A program made the translations under genes and the position numbers. The notes under the pieces were generated by a model, which ran no database searches, had not been told where the DNA came from, and was given only the letters and a program-made list of their open reading frames with translations. Shown piece after piece: positions 49,196 through 59,402 of a stretch of DNA of 64,000 bases (positions within the stretch are counted from its first letter, which is position 1; every line of letters begins with the position of its first letter). This DNA is from Leclercia sp. 29361 (GTDB lineage Bacteria; Pseudomonadota; Gammaproteobacteria; Enterobacterales; Enterobacteriaceae), in contig NZ_CP049786.1 of assembly GCF_011290365.1 (NCBI RefSeq), positions 868,001-932,000 of the forward strand, read 5' to 3'.

Positions 49196-49954
49196 ATGTT
49201 GTCTGCGAATCAACCAATAAGCGAGAACTTGCCAGCACATGGCTGTCGTCATGTAGCAATCATCATGGATGGCAATGGCCGCTGGGCGAAAAGACAAGGG
49301 AAGATCCGAGCCTTTGGGCATAAAGCTGGGGCGAAATCTGTTCGCCGCGCTGTTTCTTTTGCCGCCAATAACGGCATTGACGCGTTAACGCTCTATGCTT
49401 TCAGCAGTGAAAACTGGAATCGACCTGCGCAGGAAGTTAGCGCGTTGATGGAATTGTTCGTGTGGGCGCTCGACAGCGAAGTAAAAAGCCTGCACCGCCA
49501 CAACGTTCGCCTGCGTATTATCGGCGATACCAGTCGTTTTAACTCACGTTTGCAGGAACGTATTCGTAAAGCGGAAGCGTTGACCGAACAAAACACCGGC
49601 TTAACGCTCAATATCGCGGCGAATTATGGCGGACGTTGGGATATTGTCCAGGGTGTACGGCATTTGGCTGAACAGGTTCAGGAAGGGCTATTACAGCCGG
49701 ACCAGATTGATGAAGAGGCGCTGAGTCAGCAAATCTGCATGAGTGAACTGACACCCGTGGATTTAGTAATTAGGACAGGGGGAGAACATCGCATCAGTAA
49801 CTTTTTGCTGTGGCAAATTGCCTACGCCGAACTTTACTTTACAGATGTTCTTTGGCCCGATTTTGATGAACAAGACTTTGAAGGTGCGCTGCATGCCTTT
49901 GCCAATCGAGAGCGTCGCTTTGGTGGTACCGAGCCTGGTGGCGACAACGCCTGA
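49196..49954 (+). CDS. uppS: Undecaprenyl diphosphate synthase
   Basis: UppS (IspU) adds isopentenyl units in cis to farnesyl diphosphate, making the C55 carrier for peptidoglycan and O-antigen; essential. The product has 252 residues (E. coli 253, with one more Met at the start). The catalytic Asp is in [14 protein letters not shown] at about residue 25. [24 protein letters not shown] and [15 protein letters not shown] are family signatures. The stop is 12 bp from the cdsA start, so the genes are cotranscribed. It begins the long envelope cluster that runs to accA. Confidence 0.97.
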   Translation: MLSANQPISENLPAHGCRHVAIIMDGNGRWAKRQGKIRAFGHKAGAKSVRRAVSFAANNGIDALTLYAFSSENWNRPAQEVSALMELFVWALDSEVKSLHRHNVRLRIIGDTSRFNSRLQERIRKAEALTEQNTGLTLNIAANYGGRWDIVQGVRHLAEQVQEGLLQPDQIDEEALSQQICMSELTPVDLVIRTGGEHRISNFLLWQIAYAELYFTDVLWPDFDEQDFEGALHAFANRERRFGGTEPGGDNA

Positions 49955-49966
49955 TGGGGGTAGCTT

Positions 49967-50824
49967 TTGCTGAAGTATCGCCTGATTTCTGCGTTTGTTT
50001 TAATACCTGTTGTCATCGCGGCGCTGTTTTTACTGCCACCGGTGGGCTTCGCTATTGTCACACTGGTCGTATGCATGCTGGCAGCGTGGGAGTGGGGGCA
50101 GTTTAGCGGCTTTACCTCGCGTTCTCAGCGGGTATGGCTGGCGGTGCTGTGCGGACTGATACTGGCGCTGATGCTCTTTATGCTGCCAGAATACCATCAC
50201 AATATTCATCAGCCGATAATAGCGGGTTCGCTCTGGCTATCGCTGGGATGGTGGCTGGCAGCGCTGCTGCTGGTACTCTTCTATCCCGGCTCTGCGTCGC
50301 TATGGCGTAATTCGAAACTACTGCGCCTCTGCTTTGGGCTGTTCACCATTGTTCCTTTCTTCTGGGGAATGCTGGCCCTCCGTACCTGGCACTACGACGA
50401 CAACCCTTACAGTGGGGCATTATGGCTGCTGTATGTCATGATTCTCGTCTGGGGGGCTGACTCTGGCGCCTATATGTTTGGTAAACTGTTTGGCAAACAT
50501 AAACTGGCGCCGAAAGTCTCCCCGGGTAAAACCTGGCAGGGCTTTATCGGCGGTCTGTTTACGGCGGCGATTATCTCGTGGGGTTATGGCGTATGGGCCA
50601 ACCTTGAGGTGGCACCGGCAACCTTATTGGTCTGTTCTATCGTCGCAGCGCTGGCTTCCGTGCTGGGTGATTTGACCGAAAGTATGTTTAAGCGCGAAGC
50701 AGGGATCAAAGACAGTGGCAATCTTATTCCAGGGCACGGCGGTATCCTGGATCGTATAGACAGCCTGACGGCAGCGGTACCCGTGTTTGCCTGCCTGTTT
50801 TTGCTGGTATTTGGGACGATTTAA
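49967..50824 (+). CDS. cdsA: Phosphatidate cytidylyltransferase (CDP-diglyceride synthase)
   Basis: CdsA makes CDP-diacylglycerol from phosphatidate and CTP, the branch-point of phospholipid synthesis in the inner membrane. The product has 285 residues, as in E. coli, with about eight membrane segments. The family signature is [19 protein letters not shown] followed by GGILDR near residues 240-265. The start codon is TTG (49967), as in E. coli, eight bases or so after GGGGG. It is closely followed by rseP (11 bp). Confidence 0.96.
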   Translation: MLKYRLISAFVLIPVVIAALFLLPPVGFAIVTLVVCMLAAWEWGQFSGFTSRSQRVWLAVLCGLILALMLFMLPEYHHNIHQPIIAGSLWLSLGWWLAALLLVLFYPGSASLWRNSKLLRLCFGLFTIVPFFWGMLALRTWHYDDNPYSGALWLLYVMILVWGADSGAYMFGKLFGKHKLAPKVSPGKTWQGFIGGLFTAAIISWGYGVWANLEVAPATLLVCSIVAALASVLGDLTESMFKREAGIKDSGNLIPGHGGILDRIDSLTAAVPVFACLFLLVFGTI

Positions 50825-50835
50825 CGGAAGGTTTT

Positions 50836-52188
50836 ATGCTTAGCATTCTCTGGAATCTGGCGGCGTTCATTGTTGCACTGGGTGTACTTATCACGGTGCA
50901 TGAATTTGGCCATTTCTGGGTTGCTCGGCGCTGTGGCGTGCGTGTAGAGCGCTTTTCAATTGGCTTTGGGAAAGCGCTCTGGCGTCGTAACGATCGCCAC
51001 GGCACAGAATTTGTTATTGCCCTTATCCCACTCGGCGGCTACGTCAAAATGCTGGATGAGCGCGTCGAGCCAGTGGCGCCTGAAGTGCGCCATTACGCGT
51101 TCAACAACAAAACCGTCGGCCAGCGCGCCGCAATCATTGCTGCCGGTCCGGTGGCAAACTTCATCTTCGCCATCTTTGCTTACTGGCTGGTGTTTATCAT
51201 CGGTGTCCCTGGCGTTCGTCCGGTTGTTGGTGAAATAACACCCAACTCCATCGCGGCAAGCGCGCAAATTAATCCGGGCATGGAACTTAAAGCGATCGAT
51301 GGTATCGAAACCCCTGATTGGGATGCCGTGCGGTTACAACTGGTTGCCAAAATTGGTGATGAGCAAACGACCGTTAGCGTGTCGCCTTTCGGTTCCAGTG
51401 CGCGTCAGGATAAAATCCTGAATTTACGCACCTGGACCTTTGAGCCAGATAAAGAAGATCCCGTTGCTGCGTTAGGCATCCGCCCACGCAGCGCGCAGAT
51501 TGAACCGGTGCTCGCTGAAGTCCAGTCTGATTCCGCTGCGCGTAAAGCAGGTTTGCAAGCGGGCGACAGGATCGTTAAAGTCGATGGTCAACCTTTAACG
51601 CAATGGATGACCTTTGTTACTCTGGTGCGTGATAATCCAGGTACGCCACTGGCGCTGGAGATAGAAAGGCAGGGGAGTCCGCTCTCTTTAACGCTCATCC
51701 CGGATACCAAACCGGGTGGCGGAAAGGCCGAAGGTTTTGCAGGCGTGGTGCCAAAAGTGATTCCGCTGCCTGATGAGTACAAGACAATACGCCAGTATGG
51801 GCCGTTCAGCGCCATTCTTGAAGCCACGGATAAAACATGGCAACTGATGAAGCTGACTGTGCAGATGCTGGGGAAACTGATTACCGGTGACGTAAAACTG
51901 AACAACCTCAGTGGGCCGATTTCGATCGCTCAGGGGGCTGGGATGTCAGCAGAGTTCGGGGTGATTTACTATCTCATGTTCCTTGCGCTCATTAGCGTGA
52001 ACCTCGGGATAATAAACCTGTTCCCACTGCCTGTTTTAGACGGGGGTCATCTGCTGTTTTTAGCGATTGAGAAGCTAAAAGGCGGACCGGTATCCGAGCG
52101 AGTTCAAGACTTTAGTTATCGCATTGGTTCGATTTTACTGGTGCTGTTAATGGGGCTTGCACTTTTCAATGATTTCTCTCGGTTGTAA
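50836..52188 (+). CDS. rseP: Site-2 regulated intramembrane protease RseP
   Basis: RseP cuts the anti-sigma factor RseA inside the membrane after DegS has cut it, freeing sigma-E; it also removes leftover signal peptides. The product has 450 residues, as in E. coli. The zinc site is HEFGH at residues 22-26 and the second motif [12 protein letters not shown] near 395. Two PDZ domains lie between ([40 protein letters not shown]). At 51282-51310 the coding sequence contains a sigma-E-like promoter. Confidence 0.97.
   Translation: MLSILWNLAAFIVALGVLITVHEFGHFWVARRCGVRVERFSIGFGKALWRRNDRHGTEFVIALIPLGGYVKMLDERVEPVAPEVRHYAFNNKTVGQRAAIIAAGPVANFIFAIFAYWLVFIIGVPGVRPVVGEITPNSIAASAQINPGMELKAIDGIETPDWDAVRLQLVAKIGDEQTTVSVSPFGSSARQDKILNLRTWTFEPDKEDPVAALGIRPRSAQIEPVLAEVQSDSAARKAGLQAGDRIVKVDGQPLTQWMTFVTLVRDNPGTPLALEIERQGSPLSLTLIPDTKPGGGKAEGFAGVVPKVIPLPDEYKTIRQYGPFSAILEATDKTWQLMKLTVQMLGKLITGDVKLNNLSGPISIAQGAGMSAEFGVIYYLMFLALISVNLGIINLFPLPVLDGGHLLFLAIEKLKGGPVSERVQDFSYRIGSILLVLLMGLALFNDFSRL
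51282..51310 (+). promoter_or_regulatory. Candidate sigma-E promoter inside rseP, reading to bamA
   Basis: GGAACTT (51282-51288), a 16-bp spacer and TCGAAA (51305-51310) fit the sigma-E pattern GGAACTT-N16-TCnAA. It lies inside the rseP frame, 908 bp upstream of bamA. bamA and skp are sigma-E regulon members in E. coli, and the same place in E. coli rseP has a similar sequence. Confidence 0.55.
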
Positions 52189-52217
52189 GAGAGTGTTAGG
52201 AAGAACGCATAATAACG

Positions 52218-54635
52218 ATGGCGATGAAAAAGTTGCTCATAGCGTCGCTGCTGTTTAGCAGCGCGACCGTATACGGTGCTGACGGGTTCGTAGTGAAAGA
52301 TATTCATTTCGAAGGCCTTCAGCGTGTCGCCGTTGGTGCGGCCCTCCTCAGTATGCCAGTGCGCCCAGGCGACACGGTTAATGATGAAGACATTAGTAAT
52401 ACCATTCGCGCGCTGTTTGCCACTGGCAACTTCGAGGACGTTCGCGTCCTGCGCGATGGTGATACGCTGTTGGTTCAGGTAAAAGAGCGTCCAACGATTG
52501 CCAGCATCACTTTCTCCGGCAACAAGTCGGTGAAAGACGACATGCTCAAGCAAAACCTTGAGGCCTCTGGCGTCCGTGTTGGCGAATCTCTGGATCGCAC
52601 CACCCTGTCTGATATCGAGAAAGGGCTGGAAGATTTCTACTACAGCGTCGGTAAATACAGCGCGAGCGTTAAAGCGGTGGTGACTCCGCTGCCACGTAAC
52701 CGTGTCGATCTGAAGCTGGTGTTCCAGGAAGGCGTTTCCGCGAAGATCCAGCAGATTAACATCGTCGGTAACCATGCGTTCAGCACCGACGAGCTGATCT
52801 CTACCTTCCAGCTGCGTGACGAAGTGCCGTGGTGGAACGTAGTAGGCGACCGTAAATACCAGAAACAGAAACTGGCAGGCGATCTCGAGACCCTGCGCAG
52901 CTACTATCTGGATCGCGGCTATGCGCGCTTCAACATCGACTCGACTCAGGTCAGCCTGACGCCAGACAAGAAAGGCATCTACATCACCGTTAACATTACC
53001 GAAGGCGATCAGTACAAGCTTTCTGGTGTGGAAGTGAGTGGTAACCTCGCGGGTCACTCTGCCGAGATCGAAAGCCTGACCAAACTGCAGCCGGGTGAAC
53101 TGTATAGCGGTGCGAAAGTGACCAAAATGGAAGACGGCATTAAAAAGCTGCTCGGCCGTTATGGTTATGCTTACCCACGCGTACAGACTCAGCCTGAAAT
53201 CAACGATACGGATAAAACCGTTAAGCTCCACGTTAACGTTGATGCGGGTAACCGTTTCTACGTTCGTAAGATCCGCTTTGAAGGTAACGACACCTCCAAA
53301 GATTCTGTTCTGCGCCGCGAAATGCGCCAGATGGAAGGCGCGTGGCTGGGCAGCGATCTGGTTGACCAGGGTAAAGAGCGTCTGAACCGTCTGGGTTATT
53401 TCGAAACCGTCGATACTGATACGCAGCGCGTACCAGGTAGACCGGACCAGGTAGACGTCGTCTACAAGGTTAAAGAGCGTAATACCGGTAGCTTTAACTT
53501 TGGTGTCGGTTACGGTACTGAAAGCGGCGTCAGCTTCCAGGTAGGCGTGCAGCAGGATAACTGGTTAGGTACTGGCTATTCCGTCGGTATCAACGGTACC
53601 AAAAACGACTACCAGACCTACTCCGAGCTCTCCGTTACTAACCCTTACTTCACCGTTGATGGTGTGAGTCTGGGCGGTCGTATTTTCTATAACGACTTTA
53701 AAGCGGATGATGCGGACCTGTCTTCGTATACCAACAAAAGCTACGGCGTTGATGGTACGCTCGGCTTCCCGATTAACGAATACAACACCCTGCGTGCTGG
53801 CTTAGGTTATGTGCATAACGACCTGTCCAACATGCAGCCGCAGGTGGCAATGTGGCGTTATCTGGATTCTATCGGACAGTCTGCCAGCACCTCGAATGAT
53901 GATAACGGCTTTGCCGCCGATGACTTCACCTTCAACTATGGCTGGACGTACAACCGTCTCGACCGCGGTTTCTTCCCGACCGAAGGTTCGCGCGTCAACC
54001 TGAACGGTAAAGTCACGGTTCCGGGCTCAGATAATGAGTTCTATAAAGTCACCCTCGATACTGCGTCCTACTTCCCGATCGACGAAGACCATAAATGGGT
54101 GGTTCTGGGTCGTACGCGCTGGGGTTACGGCGACGGTTTAGGTGGCAAAGAACTGCCATTCTACGAGAACTTCTACGCGGGCGGCTCAAGCACCGTGCGT
54201 GGCTTCCAGTCCAACAACATTGGTCCGAAAGCAGCGTATTACGGTGGCAATGACGAAGATAACTGCGATAAGGCTTCATCGAGCGAAGTGTGTAGCTCTG
54301 ATGATGCAGTAGGGGGTAACGCCATGGGTGTTGCCAGCCTGGAGTTTATTACGCCTACGCCGTTTATCAGCGATAAGTATGCCAATTCCGTACGTACCTC
54401 CTTCTTCCTGGATGCGGGTACCGTATGGGATACTAACTGGGAAAATACCAGTGCGACCCGTGCTGCAGGCATTCCGGACTACAGCGATCCGAGCAATATT
54501 CGTATGTCTGCGGGTCTCGCACTACAATGGATGTCACCGCTGGGGCCGTTGGTCTTCTCCTACGCCCAGCCGTTTAAGAAATACGAGGGAGACAAAGCGG
54601 AGCAGTTCCAGTTTAACATTGGTAAAACCTGGTAA
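52218..54635 (+). CDS. bamA: Outer-membrane protein assembly factor BamA
   Basis: BamA inserts beta-barrel proteins into the outer membrane as the centre of the BAM complex; essential. The product has 805 residues (E. coli 810). Signal peptide [20 protein letters not shown] (20), five POTRA domains (about 21-420, each ending in the type of [17 protein letters not shown]), then a 16-strand barrel ending in QFNIGKTW. The loop 6 motif VRGF is present (STVRGFQSN). The long surface loop after it ([20 protein letters not shown]) is shorter than and unlike E. coli but keeps both cysteines. It is 29 bp from rseP. Confidence 0.97.
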   Translation: MAMKKLLIASLLFSSATVYGADGFVVKDIHFEGLQRVAVGAALLSMPVRPGDTVNDEDISNTIRALFATGNFEDVRVLRDGDTLLVQVKERPTIASITFSGNKSVKDDMLKQNLEASGVRVGESLDRTTLSDIEKGLEDFYYSVGKYSASVKAVVTPLPRNRVDLKLVFQEGVSAKIQQINIVGNHAFSTDELISTFQLRDEVPWWNVVGDRKYQKQKLAGDLETLRSYYLDRGYARFNIDSTQVSLTPDKKGIYITVNITEGDQYKLSGVEVSGNLAGHSAEIESLTKLQPGELYSGAKVTKMEDGIKKLLGRYGYAYPRVQTQPEINDTDKTVKLHVNVDAGNRFYVRKIRFEGNDTSKDSVLRREMRQMEGAWLGSDLVDQGKERLNRLGYFETVDTDTQRVPGRPDQVDVVYKVKERNTGSFNFGVGYGTESGVSFQVGVQQDNWLGTGYSVGINGTKNDYQTYSELSVTNPYFTVDGVSLGGRIFYNDFKADDADLSSYTNKSYGVDGTLGFPINEYNTLRAGLGYVHNDLSNMQPQVAMWRYLDSIGQSASTSNDDNGFAADDFTFNYGWTYNRLDRGFFPTEGSRVNLNGKVTVPGSDNEFYKVTLDTASYFPIDEDHKWVVLGRTRWGYGDGLGGKELPFYENFYAGGSSTVRGFQSNNIGPKAAYYGGNDEDNCDKASSSEVCSSDDAVGGNAMGVASLEFITPTPFISDKYANSVRTSFFLDAGTVWDTNWENTSATRAAGIPDYSDPSNIRMSAGLALQWMSPLGPLVFSYAQPFKKYEGDKAEQFQFNIGKTW

Positions 54636-54680
54636 TTGTCCGCCGCAAAGGAATGCGTTGGCAGTGTAGCGCTGACAACT

Positions 54681-54730
54681 GGCGATCGCAGGATCGCCTT
54701 GCCACGCAAAGAACGGTACCTTCGGGTACC
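54681..54730 (+). other. Two stem-loops between bamA and skp
   Basis: GGCGATC (54681-54687) / GATCGCC (54692-54698) with a four-base loop, and GGTACC-TTCG-GGTACC (54715-54730), a C(UUCG)G tetraloop of high stability. The second ends 23 bases ahead of the skp GTG. Neither has a T run. They could slow decay of either message or set the ratio of BamA to Skp; this is inference. Confidence 0.65.
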
Positions 54731-54753
54731 AATGGGATGGTAAGGAGTTAATT

Positions 54754-55248
54754 GTGAAAAAGTGGTTATTAGCTGCAGGTCTCGGTTTAGCGATGGCAAC
54801 TTCTGCTCAGGCAGCAGACAAAATTGCAATCGTCAATATGGGTAACTTGTTCCAGCAGGTTGCGCAGAAAACAGGTGTTTCTGCCACGCTGGAGAACGAG
54901 TTCAAAGGCCGTGCAAGCGAACTGCAAGGTATGGAAAAAGATCTGCAATCCAAAATGCAGCGTCTGCAGCGCGATGGTTCTACCATGAAAGCGAGCGAGC
55001 GCAGCAAAGTGGAAAAAGACGTAATGGCTCAGCGTCAGACCTTCTCTCAGAAAGCGCAATCTTTTGAGCAGGATCGTCAACGTCGTTCTAACGAAGAACG
55101 TGGCAAACTGGTTACCCGTATCCAGTCTGCTGTGAAAGCTGTTGCTGCCGATCAGAACATCGATCTGGTTGTTGATGCCAACGCTGTTGCATTCAACAGC
55201 AGCGATGTTAAAGACATCACCGCTGATGTCCTGAAACAGGTTAAATAA
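54754..55248 (+). CDS. skp: Periplasmic chaperone Skp
   Basis: Skp is a trimeric periplasmic holdase that carries unfolded outer-membrane proteins to BamA. The product has 164 residues (E. coli 161), with a GTG start as in E. coli after AAGGAG. Signal peptide [20 protein letters not shown] (20). The tentacle-forming helices (about 45-125) are charged, and three extra residues appear in the region [18 protein letters not shown] at the tentacle tip. The OmpH-family C-terminus [20 protein letters not shown] is intact. It is three bases from lpxD. Confidence 0.96.
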   Translation: MKKWLLAAGLGLAMATSAQAADKIAIVNMGNLFQQVAQKTGVSATLENEFKGRASELQGMEKDLQSKMQRLQRDGSTMKASERSKVEKDVMAQRQTFSQKAQSFEQDRQRRSNEERGKLVTRIQSAVKAVAADQNIDLVVDANAVAFNSSDVKDITADVLKQVK

Positions 55249-55251
55249 GTA

Positions 55252-56277
55252 ATGCCTTCAATTCGACTCGCTGATTTAGCTCAGCAGTTGGATGCAGAAT
55301 TACACGGTGATGGCGATATCGTCATCACCGCTGTTGCGTCCATGCAGTCTGCTAAAGCAGGCACTATCACCTTCATGGTAAGCCCGAAGTACCGTGAACA
55401 TCTGGCGCTTTGCCAGGCGTCTGCTGTCGTACTGACGCAGGACGATTTGCCGTTTGCCGCAGGTGCTGCGCTGGTAGTGAAGAATCCCTACCTGACGTAT
55501 GCCCGTATGGCACAAATTCTCGATACCACGCCGCAGCCGGCACAGAACATCGCACCCAGTGCGGTGATTGATCCGACGGCGCAGCTGGGTAACAACGTAT
55601 CAATTGGTGCCAATGCCGTTATCGAATCAGACGTCGTTCTGGGCGATAACGTGGTGATTGGCGCCGGTTGCTTCGTGGGTAAAAAAACAAAAATTGGTGC
55701 AGGCTCTCGTCTGTGGGCCAATGTCTCCGTTTACCATGAGATCGAAATTGGTGAACATTGCCTGATCCAGTCCAGCACCGTTATCGGTTCGGATGGTTTC
55801 GGTTATGCCAACGATCGTGGTAACTGGGTGAAGATCCCGCAGCTGGGACGGGTGATCATCGGCGATCGTGTCGAAATCGGCGCATGTACCACCATTGACC
55901 GTGGTGCGCTTGATGACACGATTATCGGTAATGGTGTTATCATCGATAACCAGTGCCAGATTGCACATAACGTTGTGATTGGCGACAATACCGCGGTTGC
56001 CGGTGGCGTTATTATGGCAGGCAGCCTGAAGATTGGCCGTTACTGTATGATTGGCGGCGCCAGCGTCATTAACGGGCATATGGAAATATGCGACAAAGTC
56101 ACGGTGACAGGCATGGGCATGGTTATGCGTCCTATCACTGAGCCGGGCGTCTACTCCTCAGGTATACCGTTGCAGCCTAACAAGGCGTGGCGTAAAACTG
56201 CTGCCCTGGTAATGAATATTGATGATATGAGCAAGCGCCTCAAGGCCATTGAGCGCAAAATCGATCAACAAGACTAA
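55252..56277 (+). CDS. lpxD: UDP-3-O-(3-hydroxymyristoyl)glucosamine N-acyltransferase
   Basis: LpxD adds the second hydroxymyristoyl chain, from acyl-ACP, in lipid A synthesis. The product has 341 residues, as in E. coli. An N-terminal uridine-binding domain (to about 100) precedes a left-handed beta-helix of hexapeptide repeats ([40 protein letters not shown]). The catalytic His is expected at 239 in [15 protein letters not shown]-terminal helix follows. A 34-base inverted repeat (56305-56338) lies between it and fabZ. Confidence 0.97.
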   Translation: MPSIRLADLAQQLDAELHGDGDIVITAVASMQSAKAGTITFMVSPKYREHLALCQASAVVLTQDDLPFAAGAALVVKNPYLTYARMAQILDTTPQPAQNIAPSAVIDPTAQLGNNVSIGANAVIESDVVLGDNVVIGAGCFVGKKTKIGAGSRLWANVSVYHEIEIGEHCLIQSSTVIGSDGFGYANDRGNWVKIPQLGRVIIGDRVEIGACTTIDRGALDDTIIGNGVIIDNQCQIAHNVVIGDNTAVAGGVIMAGSLKIGRYCMIGGASVINGHMEICDKVTVTGMGMVMRPITEPGVYSSGIPLQPNKAWRKTAALVMNIDDMSKRLKAIERKIDQQD

Positions 56278-56304
56278 GCGTTCACCCGTTTAACGCACAC
56301 TTCC

Positions 56305-56338
56305 CGGCCTGTCGGCTTTCTTATAAACCGGCAGGCCG
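56305..56338 (+). other. Inverted repeat between lpxD and fabZ
   Basis: CGGCCTGTCGG (56305-56315) and CCGGCAGGCCG (56328-56338) pair with a single G-U, loop CTTTCTTATAAA. No strong T run follows. It sits inside a transcription unit and may be a processing or attenuation hairpin. Confidence 0.6.
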
Positions 56339-56379
56339 TGTTATTATTGCCATTCAGATATTTTGACAGGAAGAGTATT

Positions 56380-56835
56380 TTGACTACTGACACTCATACT
56401 CTGCATATTGAAGAGATTTTAGAACTTCTGCCGCACCGCTACCCGTTTTTGCTGGTAGACCGTGTGCTGGATTTTGAAGAAGGTCGTTTTCTGCGCGCAG
56501 TGAAAAATGTTTCTGTAAACGAGCCATTCTTCCAGGGGCATTTCCCTGGGAAGCCTATCTTCCCGGGCGTATTGATCCTGGAAGCGATGGCTCAGGCCAC
56601 CGGTATCCTGGCGTTTAAAAGCGTTGGTAAACTGGAGCCGGGTGAGCTGTATTACTTCGCAGGTATTGACGAAGCGCGCTTTAAGCGCCCGGTCGTGCCT
56701 GGTGATCAGATGATCATGGAAGTGACTTTTGAAAAAACGCGTCGCGGCCTGACTCGCTTTAAAGGCGTAGCTCTGGTTGACGGCAAAGTTGTTTGCGAAG
56801 CTACCATGATGTGTGCGCGTAGCCGGGAGGCCTGA
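56380..56835 (+). CDS. fabZ: 3-hydroxyacyl-ACP dehydratase FabZ
   Basis: FabZ removes water from hydroxyacyl-ACP in fatty-acid elongation and competes with LpxA and LpxD for hydroxymyristoyl-ACP, so its level sets the balance between phospholipid and lipid A. The product has 151 residues, as in E. coli, with the same TTG start after AGGAAGAG. Catalytic His54 and Glu68 lie in [20 protein letters not shown]. The open frame extends 14 codons upstream into the hairpin, without homology. It is three bases from lpxA. Confidence 0.96.
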   Translation: MTTDTHTLHIEEILELLPHRYPFLLVDRVLDFEEGRFLRAVKNVSVNEPFFQGHFPGKPIFPGVLILEAMAQATGILAFKSVGKLEPGELYYFAGIDEARFKRPVVPGDQMIMEVTFEKTRRGLTRFKGVALVDGKVVCEATMMCARSREA

Positions 56836-56838
56836 TAC

Positions 56839-57627
56839 GTGATTGATAAAACCGCCTTTATTCATCCAACCGCCATTGTGGAAGAGGGTGCCGTTATCGG
56901 TGCTAACGTTCACATTGGTCCATTTTGTATTGTTGGACCCCATGTTGAAATTGGTGAGGGTACCGTACTGAAATCTCACGTCGTGGTGAATGGTCATACG
57001 ACCATTGGCCGCGATAACGTGATCTATCAGTTCGCCTCCATCGGTGAAGTTAACCAGGATCTGAAATATGCTGGCGAACCGACCCGTGTGGAAATTGGCG
57101 ATCGTAACCGCATTCGCGAAAGCGTCACCATTCATCGTGGCACAGTACAGGGTGGTGAATTGACGAAGGTGGGCAGCGATAACCTGTTTATGGTCAACGC
57201 GCACATCGCGCATGACTGTACCGTCGGTAGCCGCTGTATTCTCGCCAACAACGCAACGCTGGCGGGACACGTATCAGTTGACGATCATGCCATCATTGGC
57301 GGCATGACCGCGGTCCATCAGTTCTGCATCATTGGTGCGCACGTGATGGTTGGCGGCTGCTCCGGCGTGGCGCAGGACGTCCCGCCGTATGTGATTGCGC
57401 AGGGCAACCATGCGACGCCGTTTGGCGTCAACATCGAAGGCCTGAAGCGTCGCGGCTTCAGCCGTGAAGCGATTATGGCTATCCGTAACGCCTACAAACA
57501 GCTTTACCGTAACGGTAAAACGCTGGAAGAGGCGAAGCCGGAAATCGCTGAACTGGCGAAACAGCATCCTGAGGTGAACGCGTTCGTGGAATTCTTCGCA
57601 CGCTCAACTCGCGGTCTGATTCGTTAA
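56839..57627 (+). CDS. lpxA: UDP-N-acetylglucosamine 3-O-acyltransferase
   Basis: LpxA carries out the first step of lipid A synthesis. The product has 262 residues, as in E. coli, and starts with GTG. The left-handed beta-helix is clear ([20 protein letters not shown], then [16 protein letters not shown]). The catalytic His125 is in [13 protein letters not shown], and the C-terminal helical domain ends STRGLIR. The stop codon overlaps the lpxB start by one base (TAATG). Confidence 0.97.
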   Translation: MIDKTAFIHPTAIVEEGAVIGANVHIGPFCIVGPHVEIGEGTVLKSHVVVNGHTTIGRDNVIYQFASIGEVNQDLKYAGEPTRVEIGDRNRIRESVTIHRGTVQGGELTKVGSDNLFMVNAHIAHDCTVGSRCILANNATLAGHVSVDDHAIIGGMTAVHQFCIIGAHVMVGGCSGVAQDVPPYVIAQGNHATPFGVNIEGLKRRGFSREAIMAIRNAYKQLYRNGKTLEEAKPEIAELAKQHPEVNAFVEFFARSTRGLIR

Positions 57628-58775
57628 TGGTTGATAGCCGCCCGCTGACGATCGCCCTTGTCGCCGGAGAAACCTCCGGCGATATTCTTGGTGCCGGTCT
57701 TATTCGAGCGCTCAAAGCGCGCGTTCCCAACGCGCGCTTTGTCGGCGTTGCTGGTCCATTGATGCAGGCTGAAGGGTGTGAAGCCTGGTACGAGATGGAA
57801 GAGCTGGCGGTGATGGGCATCGTCGAGGTGCTGGGGCGTCTGCGCCGTTTGCTGCATATCCGTGCCGATTTGACGCGCCGTTTTACCGAACTACAGCCCG
57901 ATGTGTTTGTCGGCATTGATGCGCCTGATTTCAACATTACCCTCGAAGGTAATCTGAAAAAGCAGGGGATCAAAACCATCCATTACGTCAGTCCGTCCGT
58001 CTGGGCGTGGCGACAGAAACGCGTTTTCAAAATAGGCAGATCGACGAATCTCGTTCTGGCTTTCCTGCCTTTCGAAAAAGCGTTTTACGATAAATTCAAC
58101 GTGCCGTGCCGCTTTATCGGCCACACCATGGCTGATGCCATGCCGCTGGATCCCGATAAAAATGCGGCCCGCGACGTGCTCGGAATTCCGCATGACGCTC
58201 ACTGTCTGGCCCTGTTGCCGGGCAGTCGTGGAGCTGAAGTGGAAATGCTCAGCGCAGATTTCCTGAAAACGGCGCAGATCCTGCGTCAGACCTACCCTGA
58301 CCTCGAAGTGGTCGTGCCGCTGGTGAATGCCAAACGCCGGGAGCAGTTCGAGCGCATTAAGGCGGAGGTCGCCCCGGATCTGCATGTTCATCTGTTAGAT
58401 GGCAAAGGCCGTGAGGCGATGGTCGCCAGCGATGCCGCGCTGCTGGCATCGGGCACCGCCGCGCTGGAGTGCATGCTGGCGAAATGCCCGATGGTGGTAG
58501 GCTATCGTATGAAGCCGTTCACCTTCTGGCTGGCGAAACGTCTGGTGAAAACCGATTACGTCTCCCTGCCGAACCTACTTGCTCGCCGCGAGTTGGTCAA
58601 AGAGCTGCTGCAGGATGAGTGTCAGCCGCAGGCGTTAGCCGCCGCGCTGCTACCGCTGCTGGCCGACGGCAAAACCAGCCATGAAATGCATGACACCTTC
58701 CGGGAATTGCATCAGCAGATCCGCTGTAATGCCGATGAACAGGCGGCTGACGCGGTGCTGGAGTTAGCACAATGA
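57627..58775 (+). CDS. lpxB: Lipid A disaccharide synthase
   Basis: LpxB joins UDP-diacylglucosamine and lipid X to the tetraacyl disaccharide, acting at the inner membrane surface. The product has 382 residues, as in E. coli. GT19-family features: the N-terminal [61 protein letters not shown] and [19 protein letters not shown]. It overlaps lpxA by one base and rnhB by four (ATGA), so the genes are tightly coupled. Confidence 0.97.
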   Translation: MVDSRPLTIALVAGETSGDILGAGLIRALKARVPNARFVGVAGPLMQAEGCEAWYEMEELAVMGIVEVLGRLRRLLHIRADLTRRFTELQPDVFVGIDAPDFNITLEGNLKKQGIKTIHYVSPSVWAWRQKRVFKIGRSTNLVLAFLPFEKAFYDKFNVPCRFIGHTMADAMPLDPDKNAARDVLGIPHDAHCLALLPGSRGAEVEMLSADFLKTAQILRQTYPDLEVVVPLVNAKRREQFERIKAEVAPDLHVHLLDGKGREAMVASDAALLASGTAALECMLAKCPMVVGYRMKPFTFWLAKRLVKTDYVSLPNLLARRELVKELLQDECQPQALAAALLPLLADGKTSHEMHDTFRELHQQIRCNADEQAADAVLELAQ

Positions 58776-59368
58776 TGGAATTTGTTTACCCTCACACCCA
58801 TCTGGTGGCGGGTGTGGATGAAGTGGGGCGTGGGCCGCTGGTGGGTGCCGTTGTCACTGCCGCGGTGATCCTCGATCCTGCTCGTCCGATTATCGGTCTG
58901 AATGACTCAAAGAAATTATCCGAAAAGCGCCGCCTGGCGTTGTTCGATGAAATTAAAGAGAAAGCGCTGGCCTGGAGTCTGGGGCGGGCGGAGCCGCATG
59001 AGATCGACGAACTGAATATCCTGCATGCCACCATGCTGGCGATGCAGCGCGCGGTGGCCGGGCTGAGCGTGGTGCCTGAGTATGTGCTGATCGACGGAAA
59101 TCGTTGTCCGGCGCTGCCCATGCCGTCCCTGGCGGTCGTCAAAGGCGACAGCCGGGTGGCCGAAATCAGCGCCGCCTCGATCATTGCCAAAGTCTCCCGC
59201 GATGCCGAAATGGCCGCGCTGGATCTCACTTTTCCCCAGTATGGCTTTGCTCAGCATAAGGGGTATCCTACCGCTTTCCACCTGGAAAGACTGGCTGAAC
59301 ACGGCGCAACTGAACATCACCGCCGCAGTTTTGGGCCGGTGAAACGCGCACTGGGACTCGTGTCCTGA
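58772..59368 (+). CDS. rnhB: Ribonuclease HII
   Basis: RNase HII cuts RNA in DNA-RNA hybrids and starts removal of single ribonucleotides from DNA. The product has 198 residues, as in E. coli. The DEDD active site shows D16 and E17 in [17 protein letters not shown], the Asp in YVLIDGNRC, and the fourth Asp in VSRDAEM. Tyr for ribonucleotide recognition is expected near HKGYPTAFH. It starts within the lpxB stop codon and is followed by dnaE 34 bp later. Confidence 0.97.
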   Translation: MMEFVYPHTHLVAGVDEVGRGPLVGAVVTAAVILDPARPIIGLNDSKKLSEKRRLALFDEIKEKALAWSLGRAEPHEIDELNILHATMLAMQRAVAGLSVVPEYVLIDGNRCPALPMPSLAVVKGDSRVAEISAASIIAKVSRDAEMAALDLTFPQYGFAQHKGYPTAFHLERLAEHGATEHHRRSFGPVKRALGLVS

Positions 59369-59402
59369 ATCAAGACGCCAATAAGTAACGCGGAATCTGA
59401 AG

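Noticed and set aside
52116-53231. 371-codon open frame on the minus strand
   Set aside because: Antisense to the rseP end and bamA POTRA domains; no ribosome site or known family.
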